A stretch of 64,000 nucleotides of DNA, taken from positions 18,211,501 through 18,275,500 of the forward strand of contig JAWQUS010000008.1 of NCBI GenBank assembly GCA_036365455.1, given 5' to 3'. A model generated the notes under the pieces. It worked only from the letters and a program-made list of their open reading frames with translations, searched no databases and was not told the origin of the DNA. Shown piece by piece: positions 34,401 to 49,400 of this stretch. The position numbers were made by a program, and so were the translations under genes. The number at the start of each line of letters is the position of its first letter. Position 1 is the first letter of the stretch. The stretch is from Macrosoma leucophasiata. Taxonomy: Eukaryota > Arthropoda > Insecta > Lepidoptera > Hedylidae.

Positions 34401-37400
34401 CAATTCAACAATTCCAGATATACAGAAAGCGCACGCTGCTAATATGCCTCCCCAAATCATTCTGTGAAGTGGTTTCCTTATTAACTTGCACCATGTCAGG
34501 AACGGATAAAATGCCTGCAATCATAAAATTCATTGTAAGTCGACTGCATACAATCGTTCGTACATAAATTACCATAACAATTCGCTAGTACCCCGTGGAG
34601 TGCGGGTGGGCAGATTAAATAACACCCACGAAATAATAAAGTCCCATTTTAATGGCGACTCGTCAATTTTTAATTATTTTTTTGTTACATATTGAAGGTG
34701 GCAAACAAGCATACAGTTCACGTAGATATTAAATGATAACTGCAGATCAGATGTCAAACTGCAGATGTTTTTCTATCCGTTTTTTCTTTAATTTCTAAAG
34801 TTCACTTGCAAAAGTAAATTGAACGCAGGATTAGAACTCCGAGCGCCCAAGCGGTAAGCAGGGCGTATATTGGTGGTAGATAATATTCGTGGCGGAGCTC
34901 CGGTCGGTGACGGAGCTCGCGGGCGTAGGCTCCACCGCATTACCTAATATACTTGCCGCTAAATGGTAGTGTTCCGCACTATCGTGTTCCGGTCAGGTGG
35001 TAATGTACGGTTTGTTATTTCCGGCACCGAGGTATAATACCTTAGACCTCAGGACTTCAGGAGTGGCAACGCATCTACATTCGAATCTCTAGTCTCATGT
35101 AGATGTTTATAGGCTACAGTATTACTTATCATCACTGTAAACTGTACGCTTGTTTGCCAATTCATTACATAAAAAAAAACCACCTAAGTATGTAACATTT
35201 TTGCAATTATTACTACACGTGAGTCCCATCCCAAAATAAAATCCCAAGGTTGTGCCATCCCCTTGTCAGTGGCACTTATGTTTTGCACGTACAGTATTGG
35301 GTAAGTACCTAGATAATTCAGTATATTTATAACATCTAACTTATTTATTTATTTTACTCTTTATTGTACACATTACAAAAAGAAAATACAGAAACAATAG
35401 CACTTAAGTAAAAAGCACTTACCACTTCGAAAAGAGGTATAAATACTAATATGAGAAGAGGGTTGAGAACTTGCATCTGGTCAGCTTTTAATGTCCAACT
35501 GCCGATGTCCTGCTGCATTCTGTCCGCTTGGAATGTCCATCTCGATCCCTATACATTTAGATTTAAAAAAATATTCTTTAATTATAATTAATATATAAAT
35601 TAAATTAATATATATATATATTAATTTAAATTAATATATATTATAACATTTGATTGGATATGTATAGGTCACCTACAAAAAAAAAACCGGCCAGTTACGA
35701 GTTGGACTCGCAAACGAAAGGTTCCGTACATATAATAATCTTTAAAAGACGAAAAAAAACTTTGTTTTTCTAAATTGTTAAATGACGTCATAACTCTAAC
35801 TGGTAACTGGCCGAGCTGTTAAAGTTACCCTCAATTATCTGTTAGATGGAGAGGGTATCTGTCATCCATGATACCTAACATTAACTACGCTGGTGAACGC
35901 ATTATCCAGTCACTGCCACACCGCGGACACTCCGCCAAAATTCCATACAAACGCTTAATTTGGTCTCTATTACACAGACATCAATCATTGACGTGTATTT
36001 ACACGTGCACCTGTGTGCGTAGCACGTAGAAAATACCAACCGTGGCCCATAAGAGGGGAAGAGGAGGAGAGGCGGGGAAATCGGGCGGGACGTCGAAGTG
36101 TCCATTCTATACGTAGCATTATTACATATTCTCTGTCACTGCTTAAGTAAATGTTACTTTTATTGTTTATTTTGACATAAACCACAACTTTAACAAATAT
36201 TTTGCTGCAACCGAGCATAAGTAAAATAGTACTCTGTGGACTTAATGTCACTAGGCATTCTCTGCTTTACTATCATACTTAAACACTATTTTACTATCTC
36301 TACATAGTATAGTACTACTCCGCCAGCGTGGAAGTAGTGATCTACCATACTGATACTTCCATACTTATTATTATAAATGCGAAAGTCTGTCTGTCCGTTG
36401 CGCTTTCATGGCGGAACCACTGAAATAAACAGGAATATGTAACCGGAGATGTGCTATCGCTATTTCTAACATTGTGGATATTACAAATAGCGATAGCTCA
36501 TCTATACTTATAATAAAACTGTAGAAGTGTAAATTCTGTACATTGAAAATATTGAAAAAATAAATACCAGGGGATGTTACTAGATCGATACCGAACACAA
36601 ATATGTGATTAGATTTTTTTTTGTCTGTCTGTCTGTCTGTTTGTTCAAGCATCACACAAAATCTACCGGTCCGATTACAATGAAACTTGGTATGATTATA
36701 CTTTAACCTTTGGCGCACAACACTGGGTACTTTTTATCCCGAAAAAATGTCTGTTTGTCTGTGTGTTTGTGCACCCTTATTTCAGAAACGCCTTATTCGA
36801 TTTGCTTTTTATTTTTTGCACTAATATATTGTGGTAAGTTTCACTTAACATTTAGTGTTTGTTTCATGTGAATCGGTTCAGAAATAAAAAAGTTATGTCA
36901 ATTTAAAGAAACATATCGAATATTTTTAAGCTATTCTGTATCTTAGTTTTATTTTTTAGGGGATTTCGTACCTAAAAGGTAAAAACGGACCCTACGGATT
37001 ACTAATCCTCCGCTGTCTGTCTGTCTGTCCGTCCGTCTGTCTGCCCCCAGCCTGTATCTCATAAACAGTGTAATATATTTTCACAAATTATGTATTTCTG
37101 ATACCGCTATAAAGACAAAATTAATTACTAAAAATAAAATATGAAAATTTTAAGGGGTCCAAGGGGGCAACAATACACTTGTTTTTTTTTTCGTATATTT
37201 TTTGCTCGATAGTAACGGTAACAAGTACCGTTATTATCGAGTACCCTTAAATTTTCACAGAATTTTTAGATCTTATGTTGTATATTACCTTCCATAATAA
37301 TAAATCTATACAAATAAATAAAATTGGAGTGTCTGTTTGTAATATTAAAATAACCGTAATGTATGGTATACACGGTACATATACCAAAACATTTTTTACG

Positions 37401-40400
37401 ATTTTTGTCGGTCTGTCTGTTTGGCGGGGCTAATCTTGGGAACGGCTGGACCGATTTTGACGGGACTTTTATCTCCATACATCCATACATACATACATAC
37501 CTACTTACCTACATACAAATAAATAGAATTGGAGTGTATCCGACTTTGACGGGACTTCCACGGGTAGGTATAGGTCGCGCCACGTAAAAAGAACGCTGGA
37601 AGAAAGTAGAAGGGATGTGTTCGCGCATCGGTACACTCGCGCACGAAAGTACTAGCCCTATTGGTTTATTTTTGATCTAGCTTTCGCTTGCGGTTTCGTG
37701 TATTGGTAGGCAGATTGAAAACTATATTACATAGAATAACATAAAATGAAATAAAAACACATGACGCGCAGCTTGACCGCCAGCGTTCTTTTTACGTGGC
37801 GCGACCTATAGCTGATGTAATAAGGAGTAACTTAGGCTACTTTTATCTCCATGCATACATACATACCTACATACAAATAAGTAGAATTGGAGTGTATCCG
37901 ACTTTGATGGGACTTCCACGAGTAGGTAGCTGATGTAATAAGGAGTAACTTAGGCTACTTTTATCTTCATACAACCATACATACCCACATACCTACATAC
38001 AAATAAGTAGAATTTGAGTGTCTCCGATTTTGACTGGACTTTCACTGGCAGATAGCTGATGTAATAAGGAGTGATTTAGGCTACTTTTATACTAGCTTCG
38101 CCCACGACTTCGCCTGGGTAGATACTGAATAATCATATTTTTTCTCACGTGGACAAAGTCGCGGTCACACCTAGTTTAAAATAATTCGAATAATAAAACT
38201 TATTTAACGCATAAAGTAAACTAGGTGTTTTGTTATCTTCAGACGGGTATTTTGTGTGTGGCTTTGATTCTTAACTTTTACTTCACGGGTGAGGCACTTC
38301 GTTAGCGGAAATCAGGCCTGTCCAAAGCACGGCCCGCTAGCCCCTTATCTAACTTTTATTTAGGTTGGAGCGGCGAGCCCTCTGCGCTCGCCGATTGTCC
38401 GGTGAAGTAGTCTAGTCTAGAGCCGTCTCGAGACGTGCCGCCTACATGAGTCCATATAAAAAACCGGACAAGTGCGAGTTCGACTCGCGTGGTGAGGGTT
38501 CCGTAATTTAAATAAATATTTTCGAAAATATTACAGATTTAAAATGCAGGGACATAGCGGTTACGGTGGTACCGGCAGGGGGGGTTATATTATTAAGAAT
38601 TTTCGATTTAATTTGAATACTCAAACTTCTTATAGGTTTTCCAGTAATCTATTGGCAAAGAGCTATTTTCCATTTTTTTTTCATAATTTTAAGTTTAGTA
38701 GTTTCGGAGATACAGGGTGGGAAATGGTCAATTTTCGTCGTTTTTCTTAAATAACTTCAAATTTGTTTAAGCAAAAATTATAAAAAAAATATATCTGAGA
38801 TGCTGACAACAACCTCTTTCATTTGATATGTCACACGACATAGTTTTTTTTTTTAATATTCTGATTTACCTTCCAAAAGTGGCCCCCCTGTTTAAAATTT
38901 ATAATTTTACTTGACGTGCTCATCTTTGGGTCACCAATTTACATATATTCGTCAAATTTCAACTCAATCGGTTGAGTAGTTTCGGAGCAAATTGGCTGTG
39001 ACAGACGGACAGACAGACAGACAGACGCACGAGTGATCCTATAAGGGTTCCTTTTTTCCTTTTAAGGTACGGAACCCTAAAAAGCGAGCCGTTTCTTCCT
39101 TGCAATAAACATAGGGCCATTTTCCAAGAAAACAATTTAATTGACACACTATCTGTGCAGAGATATATGGGTGTCGTACCTCTTATTAGGTACCTACTTA
39201 TATTGGATATGGCGATCGATTTATAAATTCCAATATTTGTGAGTGTAAGCGTATTTAAATTTCAATTTAAAACGAAAATAAAATCTTATTTATTCTTTTT
39301 TACTAGAAACACCTTTTATACTAGATACCTACAATGTTGCTGAAACTCACCAGCCTATCTAGTAATTTCTCCGTAAACGGTTCTAACTTGGGTGTACCTG
39401 GCCTAAATTATCACAAGGGCATTCATTATTTATCTTTCTTTTACATAATTATGCAAAAGTTGTGAAGGTGAAAGTACGTTTCTACTGTGTACTTATTCTC
39501 TTTTCATGCCAGTGTAAGTAACTGCTATTTACCTGTTGATCGAACAGCGCCCAAAAAACAGGTAAAGGAATAAATAATACAAGCACTCGGAGCAGCGATT
39601 TGATGTCTTCAATGAGGTTCTTGTCATATTTGTCGTCGGCGTGGTCCAACCAATGCTCACGTTTCTCTTTGCCTTTGCATGACCGCGCCACTGCATGCTA
39701 AAACATAGAAAAATAATGTTAATTTTACTGGTGATAGAGCTCCAGTGACTGAGCTCCCGGGTATAGGGACTATTGTATTACCTAATCTACTTGCCGTTAA
39801 ATGGCAGTGTTAAGTTATCGTGTTACGGTTAGGTGGTAATATAACCTCACCATAACATAGACCTCACCATCGCAATTGCGTCGCTTCGCTGTCTTGCTCC
39901 AACATAGGCCACGCGACCCAGTGATAATAAAATTACGACTAACTACGGTAGCAGAATTAGAGTGCTTTTCCACCAGAGATGTGCTATGCTACGTTGCTAT
40001 GGATGTGTTTGATAGCCACCAATCATATTCATTGGTGCACATACTTTAAGCACACTGCGCTGTGCACCATTGAATATGATTGGTGGATATCAAACTCATC
40101 CATAGGAACATAGCATAGCATATCTCTAGTGGAAAAGCACCCTTAGGCCCGAGGGGAGTGACAACGCAGCTACTCTTTCTATTATCTAACATCTTTGGTT
40201 TTTATGTAAATGTTTATAGGCTACAGTATTAACTTACCATTAATGTGAACAAAGATTGGCTCAAATTTTGTGAGCGATGTATGCGATAATATAACATGAC
40301 GATTGCATTGTTGTCATTGTGCTGCCAAGCCTGACAATGATGCTTCCAATAACAATATTGATTGCTGCATTCTGTTCTCTGACCGGAACATGTTTCAGAA

Positions 40401-43400
40401 ATGTAGTGTTAAGTTGCTGTCTCAATCTGTTATCTCGGCAATGTACTGAGCATGTTACTCTCAGTAGATAATTGAAGTTTTGGATTTTGGAGCTTAGTTA
40501 AAACCCGAACATAGCAACTGTGTTTTTACTCCAAAATTAAATTATTCATTATTTAGTAGGTATCTGCTTACTAAAATTATTGATTGGTACCTATCCAGCT
40601 AAGATATCTTACGAAATATACGAAAATACTTATTTACGTTTCGAACAATCAAAAGATATTTGAACAGACGTCCTATTTATTCCATATCGGTCTACTTGTT
40701 TGATTCGATATTTCTTATCTTCCTATTGTTCCATCCACGTTCCTTCAAGTCAGTAGTCTATGGCATTTTGTTGATATTTTTTACATAGTTCATTGAGCTT
40801 CGATATAAAGTATGTAGGTACCTAATTATTTATCAATAGAATATTATAAATGCGCAGTAACGTGTTGAGTCGATATTGGGACGAAATTTTGCAAGGAGAT
40901 CGTTTAAGCCCTGAGAAAGGACATAGCCTACTATTAGTCTCTAAATCAAAGAAGACGAGAATGAAGTAGCGGGCAACAGCTAGTAAATAACAATATAATT
41001 TATTTACTTACACCGATACACGTTGAAACTTTGCCAAGGACGTTGCCGGCGGGTTTCTTGATAATGTACAACCTTTTGCCCGCCACGAAAAACACTGTAA
41101 AACACGAATTGATGCATTATATTACATTATGAAGTTTGTGATATAATTCTCGGTTTCCGGAACGCTAGTCAAAATTCTATTTCTAGTCATACCAATTAAT
41201 CTAACGTTTGATTGGACAAAGCAATGGGCTAATAATAAAGCAGAGTCAATTATTATTGATTTTGATCAACGTTTCCGAAGCCGAGGGGCATATCAGTAAA
41301 TTATTTAGTTGCCGGGAATAAGCTTAACAATATACCAACGTATTGGGTAATACCCTTATAAAATCCTAACCCCTAATTTAAGATTTTATAACTACATTAA
41401 AAAATGTATCTTCAAGCCAGGTCCCTAACGGGGTAGGCAGAGTGTAGAGCGCCAGATATACCGGTCCTGACATACTTCTCGTGCCTCGACTACCTTCATC
41501 ATTCTCTTCAAACATGCACGCCGATTCCTAAGACATTTGACGCCATCATCAGACAGAACTCGACCTATTTGGTCATGGTAGGTCAGTCTTGGTCTTCTTG
41601 GGTAAGCTGCTAGAATCAAAAGATCTCAGCCAGCGGGCTCGACTAGTAGTACATAATTCTGTACTTACTCCAACGCTTTTATATGGAAGCGAGAGCTGGG
41701 TATGCAGGAAAGAGCATGAAAGTAAATTAAACGCGGTCGAGATGAGATCTTTGCGCAAGATCTGCGGTGTATCGCTCACCGATCGCGTTCGTAATGGAGA
41801 TGATGATGAGATGTAAGAAAGAGACTTTGTGTGAATGATAGTATCGGTGTAAAAATGAAAAAAGGCATGCTCCGATGGTTCGGGCATATAGAAAGAATGT
41901 CGAATGAGCGAATGACTAAACAGATATACAATGCGAATGTGGATGGTTGCAGAGGCCCAGTCACATTATGGCTAGTCGAGCCCGCTGGCTGAGATCTTTT
42001 GATTCTAGCAGCTTACTCAACGCTCCATTCACGCAGTTCCCAGCAAGCACTCAATGTCAGTGGTGTACCTACCATCCTTTAAAACCACATTCAAGATATA
42101 CAATTTCATCCACCTGTTCTAACACCGTATCATCTACTACTACCCTTGTATTTGTTCTCTGTTCATTTCTTTCAAATAGATACTCATACTTTAGTTTTAT
42201 TCACATTAAGCCTATTATAACTACAAACTGACTAGAAATAATATAAACCAACACTAATACACTTAAATGCGACAGTTTATTTTTTTAATTCCTCGGTCAT
42301 AGTATGTACCTACATACGAATACTTCTTATGAAGCACTGTAAATCATAGAACAAGTTTTGAAATTTCGTACGAACAATTCTATGGGATATGAATTAAATA
42401 TTAAGGCTTAAAGAAATACTTATATTATCTTTAAAAATAATTTTGAAGTTTATCTATATACCTACAAAAAAAATCAATTGATGTTCGTTAGTCTCGCTAA
42501 AACTCGAAAACGGCGGGACCGAGCTAGTTAGTTTATATAGGTAACATGAAACCTTTAAGTGCATCGCAGACGAAGATTGTCAAATTTCCATATTTTTTAA
42601 CTTTTGATTCTGGAAAAAAGATCTTGAAAATAAGTAAACTGCTGTTCATTACAATTTCAAGTTTAACCAACTGGACTTACGTGTGTCCGGTAGTCCGTGT
42701 CGAGTTGACGAATAACCCAACTGTTCGACTATGCACATGCACAAACAATTCTAAGTATAAATGAGTAGGTACATACCTAATTTTAAATTGCTATCAAATA
42801 AATAATTTCAACGCGTTAACAGGTTGATATCTACCTAAATATTTTTTGTTTTCAGACAAGTTCTTTAAATAGAAACAAAGTTATTTTTAAATAAGTAATA
42901 TTTAGTTTATATAAGTAATATGGCATAAGTATTATTTATTTAAGATTTATCGTCACAGTAATTTTACGTCAGAGGATTTTTGATGTCAATTTTACATTTA
43001 CATATTGATGTTTTTTACCTATGACTTTATACTTAAGTATACATAACTACTTAAAAGAGTCAAGCTTCAGAACGGCCGCCGGCGGCCGCATGCACATACA
43101 AAAAAAAATCTCGTAATTACGGCCGATCAAAGTGGAATTTAATTCAATAGGTATTTATATATTATATATATTTATAGTATTTAATATTCATACTTATATA
43201 ATATATTTCTTCTGAAGAAACAGGTTTTATTAATTTAATGTAAATTTCACGTCTAAAATGTTGTCGCGGATTTTATTGCATTTAACCTTAACAGAAATGC
43301 CACTTCAGTAGGTACGTACCTACTCGTTCTCTTAAAATTACGTAAGTGCGTCTCAATCACTTGATCATAATCAACCGAGGTAATCGCTTGAGTAGTGAAC

Positions 43401-46400
43401 TGACCCACATATCGTAAAGTGAAATGTTTATTTATACTGTTTTTCTAAGTAGCTTAATCGTTTAATGCAAAGCAAATGCTGCCCTCTTTGATATAATATT
43501 ATTATTTTTTTACATGAAAATATTCAAAATAAATGAACTATCGCAGAGACAATAACTAAGGTCTCAGGGGAAGCAACACATCAGCATTTTGACCTTGGTC
43601 TTTGTGTAGGTGACTATAGGATGCAGTCTTCACAACTTCAATATGAACTGCATGCTTGCGTACCTACCACCTTCACTACATTAAAAAAGAAGTTAATTTA
43701 CTTCGAACAAATTAATGATATCTCTAAGAGTTCTCTTTAGATTTCATTAGGAAAGAGATTTCTTTACATAAATAGATTTTTTTAACTAAAACTATATAAT
43801 TATAAATAATAACATATACCTACAATAGCGGATCTGAGGAGGACTACAGTGTCCAAGCTCCCCAAAATCGTCTAAGTCAAATAAAATCATGATTGTTTTA
43901 ATGTTTAACTTTCATGTAGTCCGTCCTCAGCTGTAACAAGGGCCACAAATAGACATTTTGGATCCACCACTAGGCAGAAAAGTTTGTTACTATTTACGCC
44001 ATCGAATTCGGTCACTAGAACTCTACTACCAGTTAAATTCGTGGAAAATTTAAGTATGTCGCTCAGAAATACGGCACGCCTGACCATTGCGTACTATATA
44101 CCTACAGCTGCAAAGAAAACTTGAGCAAGTACAGTTGTAATTACTCACTAAAGGTTCTGTACTTCCTTTAAGTCGTTTTGTAAAAAAATCTAGTATGTCT
44201 AGTTGTTTTCTTCGATTTAAGAGACGATCTGAAAAATGAATAGCGACTCAGAAGGAAAAAATACACAGCCCACTCTATCTAGAGTAAACAATAATACCTA
44301 TATTATAACTGTTCTCCTCAATCTTGAACACATATAACACATGCGCCCGTGTATTAAGTACAATTACATTTCCAAAATCAACACAATAGATATTATTATA
44401 TGTATCTTCAACCTACTAAAGAGCCTTTTCAGCCTTATTTTTACCATTATATAATCGGAAAAAACTTACATATCGAAATAATCATCAGTATGCCGGGCAC
44501 TCCAAAAGCGAGAGAATAACAGTCATTTTCGCCGAAACAGTGGACGTCGGCTCTCAGTATTGGCGTCAGGAACGTGGAGATGAGACTGCCAGCGTTGATC
44601 GCGAAATAGAAGAGAGAGAAGAAGTAGCCGAGGTATCTCTCTTGCTCTGGCAGTTTGAATTGGTCCCCGCCGAAAGCGGATACGCATGGCTTAATGCCAC
44701 CCGTCCCAAATGCGATCAAGAGGAGTGCTAAGATGGTGAATTCTCTGAAAACAAAGTTATATTAAAGTTACTTCTGTCTGTTTTGCTTAGATAATTATAT
44801 CCTCTTTCTCCTCGTAATATTAAGTCCTCCTATGTCTACAGATTCTACTTCAGATACCGATGTTTGCTATCTTTAATTACCTACTTTTTATTTAGGACTT
44901 TTCGTATGAGATTGTTATTCTCACTAATCTCACTCTTGGGATCACTATCGTTCAGTGGCCTTAACAACTTTAGACTGTACTTACTACGTAAGCATTTACA
45001 TTTTTTACGCATTAAAAGATACGATGGATGGTCGTTAAGGAACTGGGCACCCTTAAAAAGATACATCTGGACACAGAACCCTAAAACGCACCTCCCAAAA
45101 AAGTTGATTGCACGGATCATTGACCATAATGAGCTCCGTCACATATGCATGAGGTCGTTGACATTATCGAGTCCACTCCAGTCAGGGCGACGTTTAAAAA
45201 CCTTTTTTTCACGTTACGAGATCTTAAATTGAACCTGATTTCCCCTCAAACAAGTCAAATCTGAAGCGGAGCATAATCTCCGACCAAAAGTAGCACCACA
45301 TTTTACATTTGTCATCTCATTTATCTAGCACAGAATGATGTTCTAACTTGTAGTAGATTTTGTAGAGAGACTACATTACGTTTTTTTTTTTAAATAAAAC
45401 GGCAAACAAATCTACTGTTAAAATTGATGACAAGTGATAACTGCGGCAAATACAGACGGATTTAAAGGTATACAAACATCGGTGGTCAAAAATGCAGATG
45501 CATTGCCACACCTGAAGGCGTAAGTTTTTTTACCTGCTGGCACCTAGTAATTATCACAGTCTAAAGAAAATGAGCGTGATAATATGTACTGTGGTATTAT
45601 TACATATTCTCTGCTTCGGGGCCTCACTTCACAGTCCTGAATACTAACATTTGGTAGCAGATAGATTAGGTGAGTGGTGCCAATGCCTTCCAGCTCCGAC
45701 ACTGGACCTCTATCACTACTAATCAAACTAATAATGGAATAGAATAGAATCAAACTTAATTAATATCCTAGTTGACTGAATCCCAAGAACTGTGAGTTAT
45801 TTGTTCTAGATTTCTTAGAACTAAACTAAATTAAGATACTTCATGTTATAATATTTTAGTTGATTGACCTATTTATTATAATTGATAGGGGAAAAAAATA
45901 TTTTATATCGATTAATTGTTAATGTTATTACTAACACTCGAATAAGTCTATGTGACTCATAATATATAATAATATAATAATAATATGTGACTAAAACTAT
46001 TATTGATGATAATTTATTTCAAACCAGATATTGTTTGAAATAAATTATCATGTCTCTCGTCAGCACGGGGTTCAATTCAAACCCCGGACCTTTGTTTGGT
46101 TTGCGCGAGGACATGGATCCAACACGTAAAGGCTCTTTAGAGGATTTAGATCTCTGACTGCTTCAATAGTTAATACAAACACAGACAGGCCCTGCAGAAT
46201 ACATGGGACTATTGTAATGAGAAATGAGTTGCCAAACTTCGGGCTATGTGGGTGAACTGGAGGGACTATGGCTGGCTGGGCCTATGGAGTGAGATCCGTC
46301 ACCTGCCTATATTAAATGTCTCACATTATTGAATCCTACTTTAGGCAGGCGGTGACTCGCCTCTCCTTTGCGGGCCCCAAACAGCCAAGCCGATGGTCGA

Positions 46401-49400
46401 CGAGGGGCAATAGTGGCGTGAGCGTGAGAGGTTGGGGGTGTCGAGAAGTGCGGTACCGGTTTCACCATTGCGAGTGAGTAATCTCAAGCTCGGAGTGGGC
46501 TTCCCCGCTATTATGTCATTATACACTTCCACCCCCCGAGTGTATGACTCTTGCAGAAATTTAGGCAACAGCCTATTATCCAAATTGCCGCAAATGCTAT
46601 ACCTCTAACGCCCACTCTGACCGGCCAATGAAAGCAACCTCGAAACTTTGGATGTTAAATAAGTCTACTATTGACGTCATATCTAGATAATTTCCCAAAG
46701 TTATGTAAATCCTTGTATTCGTATGAATAGGTAGGTATGCTTACAAAATTATTTAGTAGGTACTTTGTAATAATACATGCAAATAACTCACAATTGTGGT
46801 AAATTGACAGGTGGCATCGCAGTTACTGATATGAGAACGCTACCAGTCGCGTACACAAGTGATAGATAAAATATTGTCCTGAAACAAAGAAAATATAGCA
46901 CCTAAGTAGTATAAATACTTACGTTTAAATTGTAAGAGTAATGAAAAATAAACAATTTGTGAAAAGTTATCGGTTCCGTGCCATGACGATTGCGATTCAA
47001 TTTAGGTACTGCCAAATGTCTATTATTTCAGTTATTTAGGTATGATGGGCACCTGCCGTCCAGCGGTACAGATGATATAGTGAGACTTCTTATTCACTAC
47101 AACTAATATTTAAGAAAACAACGCTAAGTTATAGGGATTCAGATAAGGTGCATCATAAAAGATAATGGTGCGCTCGTAGGTTCTATTAAACAGTACCTAC
47201 TTCTGTTACATGATCATCAGAAATAAATTCAAACTTAGCGCCAGAATTTGTATTACATGTAAAGAATATCGACACGAACAGCCGCTCCGGCGTGTTTTAT
47301 TTATTTTCTACTATATAAAATTCGTTTCAATTACCTGAACCGACCCAGCCATCCATCAGCTATCATGGCGCCAAGAACCGGGAAAAAGTACGCGAACATC
47401 GTGAACACATGATATATGACCGTGGCTCCGTTGTCCGAGTAACCCAGCTTGTCCCGCAGGTACAGTGATAATATCGCTGCAACAATATCAGATGCCAGGT
47501 TCATATTGAAATCACTAGGAAAGAAACTACGTAAGGTACACTCGTATGTAGTCAGTGGCGGAATAAGGTCATTTGAGGCCCGGGGCGGCATTAGGAGGCC
47601 CCTGGGTCTCCGCCTTGACCCCTGGGCGTATTTCTGACATACCTATATGTTAAATTAAGGAGCTAACAAAAACGCGCTAGCAAAACTCACCTCATATTTG
47701 TAGATGAATTAAAATTAAACTGCTAACCCGTCTATCGCATGGACATTCTATTCTACGAGTTGGTAAAGATTTTTTACTAGATTACAAAAGATTCTATATA
47801 GATTTACGCACTTCTTTCATACGAGCATTCTATTCAATACAATGCTCGTGTGAAAGTGCGTAAATCTATACGGGATACTGCAAGGAACTGAAACGGTATG
47901 TGAATGTAAACTTTAATGCCTATACATGAATTCATAGGTACTTATCATTTAAAAAACATCCGGTCCTTCACAGCGTATTTTTGACATAATAGTTGTAACA
48001 CACGTCTGGATTTGGAGCGGAAAGCGTATTCGGTACACTCCGAACCAAATCTAGAAGTGTGTAGAGGAGTCCGACGGACCGAATTATTATTAATCAAGAT
48101 TCGCTCGCGCTGATCGAATCCGGTACCAGGCTACCAGAGCGCAGAGTAATAAATTAAGTTACAATATTTGACATTAACAATAACTATAACACACACGCAG
48201 CGGTTTGGCCGGATACCACCGGATACTGTTAACAATTAAAGCTAGACGTCATTTAACAATCTGCAAATGGTGCAACTCATACATTACACCTAACCAGTAC
48301 GTTAACAAATTTAGATGCAACCCAGCCTAATTCTTTATAGATATATGAATTGTGAACATAGATATGAATTAATTTGAATATTTTAATTTGATTATTATTA
48401 ATACCTATTGAATAATTATCATTATTAAAAGTCATTCGCTATAGGTAGCTTGTAAACTGACAATGCAAAAGCGTCCTTGTAGACCAATTTGAAATAAAAT
48501 ATTTGAGTTTGAGTTTGAACAATTAGGTATCCCATTCTCCAATTATTTTTGTTAGAGCTTAGGATATTGATTGTGGAACGATCTATAGTCAAAGCACCCT
48601 GATTCGCACTGAGTAAATGTTGTAGACAGAATAAACGTGCAATAATAGTTAGGTAGGTAATACCTACTCTTTGCAAGATAGCTGCGTGGCATAAAATCTA
48701 AAATCGTGTAACTGACAGACCCTCTTGATCATGACATTCACTTGCAATACGGAGGGAGTTCTTGCACAGCCTCCTCTTCAGTGTCGTTATTTATGCTTAT
48801 AACTTATCCACTTTGTTATTAACATAGATAGGCAAGTTAAATTGTAGGATTGTTTGGATAAGGGATGCAATTGTAGTATCCGCTATTTCAGACACTTAAT
48901 GTTGGTATTTCGCGCTTAGATATTAATAAAGAAAAAACCGGTCAAGTGCGTTCCGTCGGACCGTCGGACCACGCGCATTGCAGCGTTCCGTAGTTTTTAG
49001 GTTTGAATAATGTAATGAAAAAAATAATAAATATTTCCTATTTAGCTGTTTAAAATTTTGAATAAATTGCATTTGGTCGACTATTAGGTACTCGCAAACT
49101 TGTAAAGCCACTTAAGTGTTTTCTTTTTAATTTCGTTATAGGTATGTTGCTACTGTTACCGTTACGTTTTAATTTCTTACAACAACTTTTTGTTATGATT
49201 TATGTGTAAGAATTTGATCACATAACATACCTACCATACCTACTTACTCTGATTTCATATTTTGACGCCACCGAACATGCAAATTAAGTTGTTAACAATA
49301 GCTCACCTATTGTGAACAACTTAATTTGCATATGTAGAGACCTATCTCTAAAATACCACAAAATAAAAGCAAAGATAAAAGACCATTACAGACAATACAA

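Noticed and set aside
37846..38090. CRISPR-like array
   Set aside because: The repeated units are internal tandem copies within a Helitron in a eukaryotic genome, without uniform repeats and unique spacers.
44864..45232. Plus-strand 122-codon frame between transporter exons
   Set aside because: No recognisable domain and no supporting splice sites; both strands are partly open. Possibly part of an unrecognised repeat.
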